Shown: positions 1 through 8,632 of the stretch, piece by piece
Layout of the letters: the number at the start of each line of letters is the position of its first letter
How positions within the stretch are numbered: position 1 is the first letter of the stretch
Source of the DNA: Burkholderia sp. Ac-20365
GTDB lineage: Bacteria > Pseudomonadota > Gammaproteobacteria > Burkholderiales > Burkholderiaceae
Reading direction: 5' to 3'
Assembly: GCF_017104715.1 (NCBI RefSeq)
Contig: NZ_JAAGPI010000006.1
Span: 248,001 to 312,000, forward strand
Length of the DNA: 64,000 bases
Program-made: the position numbers and the translations under genes
The notes under the pieces: model-generated
Seen by the model: the letters and a program-made list of their open reading frames with translations, nothing else
Told to the model about the DNA's origin: nothing
The model's database searches: none

Positions 1-1687
1 CGGACGGCGCGCTCTGGATCGCGCGCGCCTGCTCGAAGCGGCCCTGATGCATATAGAGCCACGACAGGATGTTCTTGCCGCCGCCGATATCCACGCTCTC
101 GCAGTCGTCCGGCGCACGCAGCAGGCGGGGTTCGACGGTGGCGACAGTATCGACGTCGTCGCGCTGCACGGCGAGGATCGCCTGCACAATGGCCAGTCTG
201 TAGCGCGACAATTCGTCGTCAGCGGGGATGTCGGCGCAAAGGCTTGCTACGTTCGCCGCGCAGGCTTCGTACTCGTGTGCGTAAAGTTGCAGACGCGCCT
301 TCCAGAGCCGCAGTCCGACGCGCGCGTCGATCTCGTTTTCGGGCAGCAGGCGCATCAGGCCGACGAGCTTGCGCAGATCGCCCTTCAGGCGCATCTTCTG
401 CGCGCACTGCAGCACCAGGTCGGCGGCCGCCGTCGTTTCGCCCGCGAGCAGCGCGTGGCGGATCGCATCGTCGGGCCGGTCGTGCTCGCGGAACCATTGC
501 CATGCGGCAAGATGAACGGCACGTTGCTGTGCCGCGTTCGTCATGCGGAAGCGCTGCAGCAACGTCTCGCGGAACAGCGGATTGAGCCGGTACCAGGTTT
601 CGTTGCCCGGTGGCTCGACCGACTCGACGAACTGGTTGTTGCTCTCCAGCCTGGCGAGGAGCGCGGGCATCTCGCTGCGTTGTTCGTTGTCGCCGGCGAT
701 GGCGGCGCACAGCGACGCACAGAACGTCGCGCAGGTCGCGAGCCGTTCGAGCAGTTCGACTTCGGAAGGCGCCAGCTGCGTGAGCACTTCGCGTTCGAAG
801 TACTCTGCGAAGCCGCGCGCGTCGAGCAGATGGTTGCGGCTCAAGGTGGCGGACATCGATCCGCCCGTCAGATCGCGTTTCTCACGCTTCAGATGCGCGG
901 TGAGCAATTGCAGGCCCGCGACCCAGCCATCCGTCAGTTCGTGCAATCGTCTGGCCGCCTGCGCGCCGACCTTGCCAAGCTGGGCGGTGACGAACGCTTC
1001 CGATTCCGCACTGGTAAAGCGCAGGTCGCGCATGTTGAGTTCCAGCGCGAGCCCCTGGTCCCTCAGCCGCCCCAGCGACACCGGCACCGCGCCGCGCGAG
1101 GCGATCACGATATGCAGATTGGCGGGCGCGTAGTCGAGCAGCCATTGCAGCGTTTCATGAATGGCGGGATTCGTGGCGCACTGCATATCGTCCAGCACGA
1201 GCACGAGATGACGCGACCAGGCGCCCGCGCCGCTGACGAGCGTGACCAGCGTGCGCTCGACCGCTTCGTCGTCCGTGCCGCGGCCCGCCAGCAGGGCCGC
1301 TTCGCGCACGAGCACGGGATCGACGCGCGCCAGGCACGCGACGAGGTCTTCGAGCCATTGCGCGAGATCGTTGTCTTCAGGGCCGAGCGTGAGCCAGGCG
1401 ACATCGAAGCCCAGCGGCAGAAGCTGTTGACGCCACGCGAGCAGCAGGGTCGTCTTGCCGCAGCCCGCCGGTCCCTCGAGAATCACGCAGCGCTTGCGGC
1501 GGGCTTCCGTCAGTTGCGTGAGAAGCCGCTCGCGCGCGAGCGCGCGCGCATCCGGACGCGGCGGCTGCCGTCGATGATCGGCGTCGGCGGTTCGCACTTT
1601 TCTGGGTGGCTGGCTGGAATCCATACGACGCGAAGTAGAAGAAAGCTCGAGGAACGCCGGTTGCGTCGGGAGTGAGACGGCCGTCAT
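1..1687 (-). CDS. MalT-like LuxR-family ATP-dependent transcriptional regulator (C-terminus missing)
   Basis: The reverse frame is open from the left edge to an ATG at 1687, with a second in-frame ATG at 1624; neither has a strong ribosome site. The protein has a short polar N-terminus, a Walker A loop GPAGCGKTT at about residues 72-80, a Walker B-like LVLVLDDMQ, then the helical winged-helix and TPR-like stretch usual in MalT/LAL regulators (for example DGWVAGLQLL). These STAND ATPases activate transcription after binding an inducer. The LuxR-type HTH should lie at the C-terminus, beyond the window, so DNA binding is inferred from the family. It lies beside the feruloyl-CoA synthase gene on the same strand and may regulate aromatic-acid use. 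The ligand is unknown. Confidence 0.85.
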   Translation of the reverse strand, partial: MTAVSLPTQPAFLELSSTSRRMDSSQPPRKVRTADADHRRQPPRPDARALARERLLTQLTEARRKRCVILEGPAGCGKTTLLLAWRQQLLPLGFDVAWLTLGPEDNDLAQWLEDLVACLARVDPVLVREAALLAGRGTDDEAVERTLVTLVSGAGAWSRHLVLVLDDMQCATNPAIHETLQWLLDYAPANLHIVIASRGAVPVSLGRLRDQGLALELNMRDLRFTSAESEAFVTAQLGKVGAQAARRLHELTDGWVAGLQLLTAHLKREKRDLTGGSMSATLSRNHLLDARGFAEYFEREVLTQLAPSEVELLERLATCATFCASLCAAIAGDNEQRSEMPALLARLESNNQFVESVEPPGNETWYRLNPLFRETLLQRFRMTNAAQQRAVHLAAWQWFREHDRPDDAIRHALLAGETTAAADLVLQCAQKMRLKGDLRKLVGLMRLLPENEIDARVGLRLWKARLQLYAHEYEACAANVASLCADIPADDELSRYRLAIVQAILAVQRDDVDTVATVEPRLLRAPDDCESVDIGGGKNILSWLYMHQGRFEQARAIQSAPS

Positions 1688-1812
1688 ACCGGGCCACGGA
1701 CATTGTACGGCGGTGCGCCGACGCACCGGACATCTGCGTTCTGGATCAATGGAGCGGGATCAAGGGAATGAACTGCACCGGCACGCGTACCTTCCCGCTC
1801 GCATTCTCGCGT

Positions 1813-3690
1813 TCACGCGCAGCCGATGTGAGCGGCAGGCGACGCCTCGTACAGTTCGCCGATCAGATGCGCGCGGCGTGTGCGGCAGGCCGCCTGGTTG
1901 ACGTAGCCCTTGTCGGCGATTTCGTTGGCGTCGATGGATGGCGGTTCGGCCATCAGCAGGATGCGCCGCACCATCATGCTGGCGCCCGAAGCCCGCTGTG
2001 CGCGCAGGCGCTCGCGCAACGCATCGACCACGACGGGATGCCTCACCAGCGCGGCCGCGTCGAGCGACGCGAGTTCGGGCGCAAGCTGCCTGCAGGCCGT
2101 CACGTTCGGCCACGCAAGCGCGGCAACATACTCGCGATCATGGCCGCAGATGACGGCATCCGTCACGAGCGGGCTGCATTGCGCGATCAGCGCGAGCCGC
2201 ACGGCGCCCGTGCGCACCCACGTGCCGTTGGTCAGCTTGAAGTCCTCGACGACGCGGCCGGCGAAACGCAGGCCGCGCGCCGGTTCGGCGGGATCGACGA
2301 GGCGTACGGCGTCGCCCAGGCACAGATAGCCTTCGTCGTCGAACGCCTGCGCGGTCAGATCGGGCCGCTTGAAGTAACCGCCGAACAGGGCCGCGCCGCG
2401 CATGCGGATTTCATAGCGGCCGTCGCCGCCATCGAGGGGAATGAGCTTGATCTGCAGGCCGGGCGCCGGCACGCCGATCGAGCCGGGATCGTCCGAAGGC
2501 CAGCCGGAATAGGTGCCCGTGCCGTTCGTTTCGGTTGCGCCGAGCGAGGTGCAAAACGCGATGCGTTCGCCAATGGTCCGTTCGGCGACGCGTTGAATAC
2601 GTTCCCACACGTCTTTGGGCAGGCTTGCGCCGCCGTATCCGAAACTGACCAGCCGCGAGAAGAGCTTGCCGGCAAGCTCGGGATCGCGTTCGAGTTCGCT
2701 TGCGAGCATCGACAGCGCGGAAGGGGCGCTGCTGAAAATAGTCGGCGATATGTCGCGCAGGTTGCGCAGCGTCCGCTCGAACAGGCCGGGGAGCGGCTTG
2801 CCGTCGTCGATGTAGTAGCTAGCGCCCGTGACCATCATGCGGCCGAGCGCGAAGATGCCGCCCATCGTGTGGTGCCAGGGCATCCAGTCGAGGAACACAG
2901 GCTGCGGCTGCGCCAGCGCGCCGAACACGTGCGCGAAGTAAGCCATCGACGCCTTCAGGTTGCCATACGTCGCGGGCACGCCTTTGGGCGTGCCCGTCGA
3001 GCCCGAGGTGAACAGGATGCGCAACGTGTCTGCGGGCTGGATCGCGGCACGCGCTGACGCGAGCGCGGCGATGCGCGACGGCGTCAATTCCACGGATGCA
3101 AGCGAATCCCACGCATAGCGCGTTTCCAGCGCATCCGTGACTGCAATGATGGGCACCTGAGGCATGTCGAGTGCCACGAGCGCGCGTTCGAACGGCTGTC
3201 GTTCCTGCACGAAGATCGCAGCGGGATCGAGCAGCGCCGCAATGCTCTTCAGGCGGGCAAAGTCCTGACTGACGGACGAGTACGAAGGCGAGACGGGCGC
3301 CGTCGGAATGCCGATATATTCGGCGGCGAGCAGCATCACGGCCTGTTCGATCGAGTTGCCCGAAAGCAGCATGATCGGCTTGCCTGGGCTCAGACCCAAG
3401 TCAAGCAGCGCAGCCGCCACGACCTTCACGCTTTCCCACAGGGCATTCCATGTCACCGTGCGCCAGTCGCCCGAAGCCTGGCGCTGGCTGAAAGCGGGCG
3501 TGTCGCCGCGCAGGCGCGCCCAGTGAGGCAGGAAATCGACGAAACCGTTTTGCGCGATGGCGGGTGCCGCAGGGGCGGACAGCAGCAGGCTGCCATCGGG
3601 ACGGACTTCCGTGTGGATGGTCCACGCGGGAATGCGCGTCGACCGGTACGTCGTGACCTGATGCGGCGTGTCGATGGCGGGCGCTTTCAA
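1813..3690 (-). CDS. fcs: Feruloyl-CoA synthase (acyl-adenylate ligase)
   Basis: This 625-residue ANL-superfamily enzyme carries the AMP-binding loop LFTSGSTGTPKG at residues 227-238 and a long two-lobed adenylate-forming fold. Its overall pattern, including the N-terminal HTEVRPDGSLLLSAP and WMPWHHTMGG segments, fits the feruloyl-CoA synthase group rather than acetyl-CoA synthetases. The enzyme activates ferulate and related hydroxycinnamates with ATP and CoA, the first step of CoA-dependent conversion to vanillin. The start is TTG at 3690 with GGAGA about nine bases upstream; no nearby ATG fits. No enoyl-CoA hydratase or vanillin dehydrogenase is visible in the window. The exact substrate (ferulate, coumarate or caffeate) cannot be read from sequence. 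Confidence 0.82.
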   Translation of the reverse strand: MKAPAIDTPHQVTTYRSTRIPAWTIHTEVRPDGSLLLSAPAAPAIAQNGFVDFLPHWARLRGDTPAFSQRQASGDWRTVTWNALWESVKVVAAALLDLGLSPGKPIMLLSGNSIEQAVMLLAAEYIGIPTAPVSPSYSSVSQDFARLKSIAALLDPAAIFVQERQPFERALVALDMPQVPIIAVTDALETRYAWDSLASVELTPSRIAALASARAAIQPADTLRILFTSGSTGTPKGVPATYGNLKASMAYFAHVFGALAQPQPVFLDWMPWHHTMGGIFALGRMMVTGASYYIDDGKPLPGLFERTLRNLRDISPTIFSSAPSALSMLASELERDPELAGKLFSRLVSFGYGGASLPKDVWERIQRVAERTIGERIAFCTSLGATETNGTGTYSGWPSDDPGSIGVPAPGLQIKLIPLDGGDGRYEIRMRGAALFGGYFKRPDLTAQAFDDEGYLCLGDAVRLVDPAEPARGLRFAGRVVEDFKLTNGTWVRTGAVRLALIAQCSPLVTDAVICGHDREYVAALAWPNVTACRQLAPELASLDAAALVRHPVVVDALRERLRAQRASGASMMVRRILLMAEPPSIDANEIADKGYVNQAACRTRRAHLIGELYEASPAAHIGCA

Positions 3691-4125
3691 GGGGCTTGTC
3701 TCCAGGGTTCGCGCTCAGGGTCGCGTATTTGGCAGGGCGCCGCTACGGACGTTGTGCGGCGCGGTTGGCTGTAGAGAGCGTAATTGCGAGATAGACGCGG
3801 GCCACTCCCCGGTGTGGGGGGGGAAGCCGCAGGCGCGGCGCATCTTTCGAGGACGCAAGGCGGGAGCCTGGAATGCCGGCGCGCGGAGCGAAAGGACGGT
3901 GTGCCGGCACGGTGACGACGCGTCGCTTCGTATTGCGCCGCACCCGGTACGGTGAGCGCTATGGGGAGAGGGTGAAACGGGTTGCCGACGAAGCTCTGCT
4001 TGCCGGGATTGTGGTTGCCGGCTGGTTCGGGGCTGCGCCTGCCATCGCGTCTTACGCACCCGCGCCAGGGACCGTAGCCGTGTGCAAAGGTCGCCGTGAC
4101 GAGTCGCTCACGGTCTCGACGACTT
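3691..4125. other. Intergenic region, no gene recognised
   Basis: About 435 bases upstream of the feruloyl-CoA synthase gene. Open frames here are short and GC-driven. A run of eight G lies near 3823. The region should hold the synthase promoter, but no convincing -10/-35 pair or operator was recognised. Confidence 0.5.
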
Positions 4126-4287
4126 CTACTCGCCGCCTCTCTGGTTCGGCGCGTACAGCCAGACCAATAGCGCGCATATCACCAGCAACAACACCTTCGC
4201 GAAGAACGTCGGCGCGACTGCCGCCAGCACGAGAAAGCACACGAGCCAGATGATCTCGGCTATCAGCGAGCGCACACGTTTCTTCAC
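4126..4287 (-). CDS. Small two-helix membrane protein
   Basis: This is a 53-codon reading frame starting with GTG at 4287, preceded by AAGGAGA at a good distance, which decides the start. The peptide has a basic N-terminus (VKKRVRSL), two hydrophobic stretches at about residues 9-25 and 28-45, and a polar tail ending NQRGGE. That predicts a small inner-membrane protein with two helices joined by a tight turn containing a proline. No family was recognised. It is on the same strand as its neighbours but about 100 bases from the acidic protein gene, so co-transcription is uncertain. Function unknown; the coding call rests on the ribosome site and the amphipathic layout. Confidence 0.65.
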   Translation of the reverse strand: MKKRVRSLIAEIIWLVCFLVLAAVAPTFFAKVLLLVICALLVWLYAPNQRGGE

Positions 4288-4389
4288 GCCGTCTCCTTGG
4301 TCTGCCAGGCGGTAACGCCGCGCGGTATGCGCGACCAGAAACGTATATTGGCACTATTAATGCATCAGGCGAAATTCTTTCTGCTGCGC

Positions 4390-4638
4390 TTAGCCGGTCG
4401 CGCCGACGCCGAAGTCGTCTTCGTCGTCATCCGCGTCGGGGTCGCCGCCCAGCGAGCGGATGCAGTCGTCGAGAAATTCCATCGTGACGGCTTCGTACTC
4501 GATAGTGCCGGGCGTGCAGTCTTCCGGGTTCAGTTTTCCGCAGGCTTTGCGAATCGCGCGGACGCTGCCTTCGACGGCCTGTGCAACACGCCACATGGGA
4601 TCGTCGGGGATCAGGTTGTCAAGTTCGTTTGCTTTCAT
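4390..4638 (-). CDS. Small acidic hypothetical protein
   Basis: This is an 82-residue soluble protein with a strongly acidic C-terminus (DADDDEDDF) and no signal peptide or membrane segment. The body (residues 1-60) looks helical, with two cysteines. Codon use is typical of the region and the frame lacks the arginine/serine bias of shadow frames, which supports it as a real gene. The ribosome site is weak. It lies between the small membrane protein gene and the MFS exporter gene, all on the reverse strand. No family was recognised and no function is proposed. Confidence 0.65.
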   Translation of the reverse strand: MKANELDNLIPDDPMWRVAQAVEGSVRAIRKACGKLNPEDCTPGTIEYEAVTMEFLDDCIRSLGGDPDADDDEDDFGVGATG

Positions 4639-4722
4639 GCACCGGATATCGGCGGTCCCGATTCAAGCTTGAGCATAAAAACGCGCTTTATGCCAGATGG
4701 TGGTGGAAACCGAGGCATGACT

Positions 4723-6171
4723 CTAGCGCGAGGTGGCGCGCAGCTTGTGGCCGGCGTCATGGGAGAGTTTTACGTAGCCGTACACCGAGGCGATCGTCAG
4801 CATGCCCGCGCACAGGAACGCGAAGCGGAAGTCGTCGAGCGTGAAAGCTTGTGCCTGCGTTGCGCCCGTGCCAGCCGTGCCACTCGTGCCGCCCGTGCCA
4901 TTAACGGCCGACGCCGCACGCAGCGCCAGCGCGCCGAATGCGATTCCAAGGCCGATGCTCATCTGCGCCGCCGCGTTCCACAGCGTGTTGGCGGCACTGG
5001 TCTGCTCGGACGGCACGTCCGCATAAGCGAGCGTCGCCAGCGTCTGGAATTGCAGCGAACGCGCGGTGCCATAAACGAACACGACCACCAGCACCAGGAC
5101 GAGCGGCGAGGCGGGCGTCAGCACGCCGCAGGCGATCGTGAACATGCCGCACACCATGCTGCCCGCGATCGCCACGCGCCGGAAGCCGAAGCGCTGCAGG
5201 ATCGGCGTGGTCAGCGCCTTCATGCCGAGATTGCCGGTGGCGCTCACGAACAGCAGCAGGCCCGACTTGAACGCCGACAGGCCGAAGCCGATCTGGAACA
5301 GCAGCGGCATCAGATACGGCACCGCGCCGATACCGATGCGCGTCAGCGTCCCCGTGACGACGGTGACCGAGAAGGTCGGGATGCGCAGCGTGGAGACGTC
5401 GATCAGCGGATGGCGCTGGCGGCGCGCCTGGTAGAACGCGACGCAGCCGATCGCGAGGCCGATGCCGATGATGCCGAGCCCGAAGAGGGGATTCGTGTCG
5501 GGCTGGCTCGCCATGTCCGCGCCATACAGGATGGCCGTCAGCGACGCGCCGCTCAGGATCAGACCGATCACGTCGAACGGCCGGCGCTCGGCGCTGCGCA
5601 GGTTCGGCACCCACTTGAGCACCGCGACGAGCACGATCAGACAGACGGGCAGGTTGAGCAGAAAGATCAGGCGCCACGACGCATATGTCGTGATGAAGCC
5701 GCCGATGGGCGGACCGACCACGGGCGCCACGATGCCGGGCCAGGTGATGGTCGAGATCGCCTGCATCAGTTGCTTGCGGTCGACGCTGCGCACCACGGTC
5801 AGCCGTCCGACGGGGACCATCAGCGCGCCGCCGATCCCCTGCAACACGCGGGCAGCGGTAAATTCGACCGTGTTCTGCGAAATGCCGCACAACAGCGAAG
5901 CAAGCGTGAACGTGACGATGGCCGTGAAGAACACGCTGCGCGAGCCGAAGCGGTCGGCGACCCAGCCGCTTGCCGGGATGAAGATGGCCAGCGCGATCAT
6001 GTAGGCGCTCATGCCGAGGCTGAGCGCGTTCGGGCTCGTGCCGAACGAGTGCGCCATCTGTGGCAGCGCCGTGGCGATGATCGTGGTGTCGAGATACTCC
6101 ATGAAGAAGGTCGCGGCAACGACATAGGGCAGCGGCCCAAGTGAACCTGAACGTGATGGCGAGTCTGTCAT
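4723..6171 (-). CDS. MFS multidrug exporter, DHA2 (EmrB/QacA-like) type
   Basis: This protein of about 482 residues is dense in hydrophobic helices and carries the MFS motif A variant GWVADRFGSRSVF between helices 2 and 3, and a motif C-like GIVAPVVGPPIGG in helix 5. The spacing and length fit the 14-helix DHA2 drug/proton antiporters, which sit in the inner membrane and expel hydrophobic compounds. ATG at 6171 is chosen because the 25 residues added by the upstream start look like leader shadow. A Gly/Thr/Ala-rich periplasmic loop (about 425-450) is low complexity. No partner membrane-fusion protein is adjacent, so it may act alone. The substrate is unknown. It is divergent from the cupin gene at 6334. 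Confidence 0.85.
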   Translation of the reverse strand: MTDSPSRSGSLGPLPYVVAATFFMEYLDTTIIATALPQMAHSFGTSPNALSLGMSAYMIALAIFIPASGWVADRFGSRSVFFTAIVTFTLASLLCGISQNTVEFTAARVLQGIGGALMVPVGRLTVVRSVDRKQLMQAISTITWPGIVAPVVGPPIGGFITTYASWRLIFLLNLPVCLIVLVAVLKWVPNLRSAERRPFDVIGLILSGASLTAILYGADMASQPDTNPLFGLGIIGIGLAIGCVAFYQARRQRHPLIDVSTLRIPTFSVTVVTGTLTRIGIGAVPYLMPLLFQIGFGLSAFKSGLLLFVSATGNLGMKALTTPILQRFGFRRVAIAGSMVCGMFTIACGVLTPASPLVLVLVVVFVYGTARSLQFQTLATLAYADVPSEQTSAANTLWNAAAQMSIGLGIAFGALALRAASAVNGTGGTSGTAGTGATQAQAFTLDDFRFAFLCAGMLTIASVYGYVKLSHDAGHKLRATSR

Positions 6172-6333
6172 GAGTTGATGTGGCGGTTGCGTGCGCAGCG
6201 GTAGGCGATCGTACGATGGCTGTGCCCGTTGTGCAAAAGAGGGCATCCGGGTCGAAGGGGAAAAGCGAACAATGCCACAAGCGCATGCGGATCGTGTATG
6301 AGTGGAGGGTCGCGCGAACTAACGGAGTCTTGC

Positions 6334-6786
6334 ATGCCCATAATCGACATGGCCGACGTGCCGGCGCTTCAAGGTACCGGTTACCCGTCACCGTATGCGG
6401 CGCGCAGCGCCGAACGCATCCGGCAGCGGCTCGGAGATGCCGGCGGACTGGTCGATTTCGGCGTGAACCTGATGCGGTTGCCGCCCGGCAACTGGTCGTC
6501 CCAGCGCCATTGGCATTCAGAGGAAGACGAGTTCGTCTACGTGCTCGAAGGCGAACTCGTGCTGATCGAAGACGCAGGCGAGACGCTGCTGCGCACAGGC
6601 GACTGCGCGAGCTTTCCGAAAAATTCGGGCAACGGCCATCACCTGATCAACAGGTCGAATGCGACGGCCGTTTATCTCGAAGTCGGCTCGCGCTCGGCGA
6701 CGGATGTCATCACCTGTTCCGACATCGACATGATGAGCCCCAGCACCGACGGCCGCTTCCTGCACAAGGACGGCACGCCGTACTGA
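6334..6786 (+). CDS. Single-domain cupin protein
   Basis: This 150-residue protein is one beta-barrel cupin. The first cupin motif region reads HWHSEEDEFVYVLEGEL (about residues 55-71), with two histidines and a glutamate placed to bind metal. The second motif region GDCASFPKNSGNGHH supplies another histidine. GGAG sits eight bases before the ATG at 6334, so the longer upstream open frame is not used. Cupins of this kind (COG3837-like) include sugar-binding and small-molecule-modifying enzymes as well as non-enzymatic sensors. No catalytic role can be assigned. It is divergent from the DHA2 exporter gene and may be expressed independently. Confidence 0.8.
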   Translation: MPIIDMADVPALQGTGYPSPYAARSAERIRQRLGDAGGLVDFGVNLMRLPPGNWSSQRHWHSEEDEFVYVLEGELVLIEDAGETLLRTGDCASFPKNSGNGHHLINRSNATAVYLEVGSRSATDVITCSDIDMMSPSTDGRFLHKDGTPY

Positions 6787-6865
6787 CGCATATGACACTC
6801 ACCATGTCGAATGACGACGCGCGAAGCGAACGCCAACCCGGTTCACCAACCCCGTCCGCCCGAGG

Positions 6866-7141
6866 CTATTGCGCGGCTGTGAGCTTCAGGCTAGGCCGCG
6901 TACTGTCGATGGCGAATTCTTGCGGGATCTTGCGGCGGTCCGATACCTGCTCGATGCCCGACTTTGAAACCTGTTCGCAGAACGCGATGCGGGATCGGTA
7001 ATAGTCGGCTTGCAGCTGCGCGTCGAGAACGCGTTGTTCGGCCTGGAAAAGACCCATTCGAAGCTCGGTCAAGGCCCGTTCGGCCTGCTTCTCGGGAGTC
7101 GGAGCGTGGTGGGAAATGAGGTTTGCAAGCCAGTTAAGCAT
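6866..7141 (-). CDS. Small helical hypothetical protein
   Basis: This is a 91-residue protein starting at ATG 7141 behind an excellent ribosome site (GGAGGG). An amphipathic N-terminal segment MLNWLANLISHH is followed by a long charged helix (residues 15-58) with heptad-like hydrophobics, suggesting a coiled coil or helical hairpin. There is no clear membrane span and no signal peptide. The C-terminal 30 residues are polar. It stands alone between the cupin gene and the LRR gene, convergent with the former. It was not recognised as a known family; a membrane-peripheral role is only a guess from the amphipathic start. Confidence 0.7.
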   Translation of the reverse strand: MLNWLANLISHHAPTPEKQAERALTELRMGLFQAEQRVLDAQLQADYYRSRIAFCEQVSKSGIEQVSDRRKIPQEFAIDSTRPSLKLTAAQ

Positions 7142-7283
7142 GAGCGTACCCTCCGGTACTCAACACCTGGTCGAATTTCTCTGGCAGCGCACGTTGTGTC
7201 CTCGTGTGCTGTCGGATAAAGACTATCAAAATCCAGGCTGCTGCTGTGTGACCTTGCGCACCTGTTGCAAAAATGTCGAATAC

Positions 7284-8564
7284 CTACCAGACGATGCGCG
7301 TTTTCGGTAGCGCAGCCTTGAGTTCGTCGACGTTGCGTGCCTTGGTGCCGTAGAGCACCAGCTCGCGCAATCCGGTGAGACCCTTTAGCACGTCGACGTC
7401 TTCGACAGGTGTATTCGCCAGATACAGCTCCTGCAAATTCGTCAAACTTTTCAGCGCATCGATATTTCGCACTCTCGTGCGGAACAGGTTGAGCATGCGA
7501 AGGTTTCTCAGATCTCGCAGCGCGTCGATGTTGTCGACGCGGGTGTCGGCGAGATTCAGTCTTTGCAGCGCAGTCAGGCCCTTGAGCGCATCGATGCTGG
7601 TGACCTGCGTGCGGGCGAGCACGAGTGTATCGAGCTGGAGCGAGCCGCGCAGGCCGTCGATATCGTCGACGCGTGAGCCGTCCAGCACGAGTGTCTTCAG
7701 CGCGGGCATGCCCTTGACGACGTCGATATCACGCAGCGGCGTGTTCGCGAGATACAGCGCCTGCATGTCGCGCAGCTTCTTCAACGGATTGATGCTGTCG
7801 ACCTGTGTTTCATTGAGGTCGAGTGCCTTTAGCGAGGTGAGCCCGCCGAGCGCGTCGATGTTGCGCACATTGCGTGCGCCGCCGAGCTTCAGCGTGTCCA
7901 GATGAGGCAGGTCTTCGAGCGGATCGAGGTCGCGAACCTGGGTGTCGCGCAGATCGAGTTGACGAAGGTCGGTGAGATTCTTTAGCGCATCGAGATTCGA
8001 AACGCGCGTGTCCCACAGGTTCAGCGATTGTAGACCGGTCAGTCCCTTAAGCGCGTCGATGTTCTCGACATCCGTACGATGCAGCACGAGACGCCTGAGG
8101 GAGTGCATGTCCTTGAGCGCGTCGATGTTCCAGACAGGCGTGCCCGACAGGTCGAGCGAATCGAGCGTGTCCAGTTCTTTCAGCGGATCGAGGTTGTCGA
8201 TCTGCGTGTTGGCGAGGTTCAGTTCGATCTTGCGGTCGGAGTTCTTCAGGTGCGGCATCGCTGCCGCGACTTCGGATGCAGTGAGCGTCGGCTTGGCTCG
8301 CAGAGACAGGCAGGCCGAGTCGGGCGGCGCGGCTGAGCCGTCGCTGTTACTGCAGGTGGCCTTGATGAATCCCAGTTCGCCCAGCGCGCGTTCGTCCGGG
8401 CTCTTGCGCCCCGAGCTGAAGATCGACGACAGGATGACGAGCACGACGATAACGACAGCCGCGCCGATGGCCCACGGTGCGAAACGACGCCACTGCGGCG
8501 CGTCCGGGTCGTCGGTGGCTGGGTTCGTCCCTGTCGGCGGCGTATCGGACACGTTGCGCTCCAC
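7284..8564 (-). CDS. Membrane-anchored leucine-rich-repeat protein
   Basis: The protein has 426 residues. A proline-rich cytoplasmic start (1-27) precedes a single helix WAIGAAVVIVVLVILSS (about 30-48). After a cysteine-containing linker (60-85), residues 105-420 are about 14 tandem leucine-rich repeats of 22 residues, of the form LxxLxxLxLxxTxVxNIDALKG. This length and the N/D-I-D-x-L pattern resemble SDS22/internalin-type repeats. N-in topology would place the solenoid in the periplasm as a protein- or glycan-binding surface. GTG starts at 8564 and 8552 are both possible; GGAG precedes the second at good spacing. It was probably built by repeat duplication, since the repeats are also visible in the DNA. 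The partner is unknown. Confidence 0.85.
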   Translation of the reverse strand: MERNVSDTPPTGTNPATDDPDAPQWRRFAPWAIGAAVVIVVLVILSSIFSSGRKSPDERALGELGFIKATCSNSDGSAAPPDSACLSLRAKPTLTASEVAAAMPHLKNSDRKIELNLANTQIDNLDPLKELDTLDSLDLSGTPVWNIDALKDMHSLRRLVLHRTDVENIDALKGLTGLQSLNLWDTRVSNLDALKNLTDLRQLDLRDTQVRDLDPLEDLPHLDTLKLGGARNVRNIDALGGLTSLKALDLNETQVDSINPLKKLRDMQALYLANTPLRDIDVVKGMPALKTLVLDGSRVDDIDGLRGSLQLDTLVLARTQVTSIDALKGLTALQRLNLADTRVDNIDALRDLRNLRMLNLFRTRVRNIDALKSLTNLQELYLANTPVEDVDVLKGLTGLRELVLYGTKARNVDELKAALPKTRIVW

Positions 8565-8632
8565 TGGTTCTGGTGTCCTCCTTTATACACGAAGCGCGTG
8601 GCCGTCCGGCCGATGCATCTGCGCCCGGGCCG

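Noticed and set aside
47..1675. Long forward frame of 542 codons opposite the MalT-like gene
   Set aside because: It is arginine/glutamine-rich antisense shadow; the reverse frame has Walker motifs and the regulator pattern.
4297..6144. Forward frame of 615 codons across the MFS gene
   Set aside because: Low-complexity Arg/Asp/His-rich shadow of the DHA2 transporter on the reverse strand.
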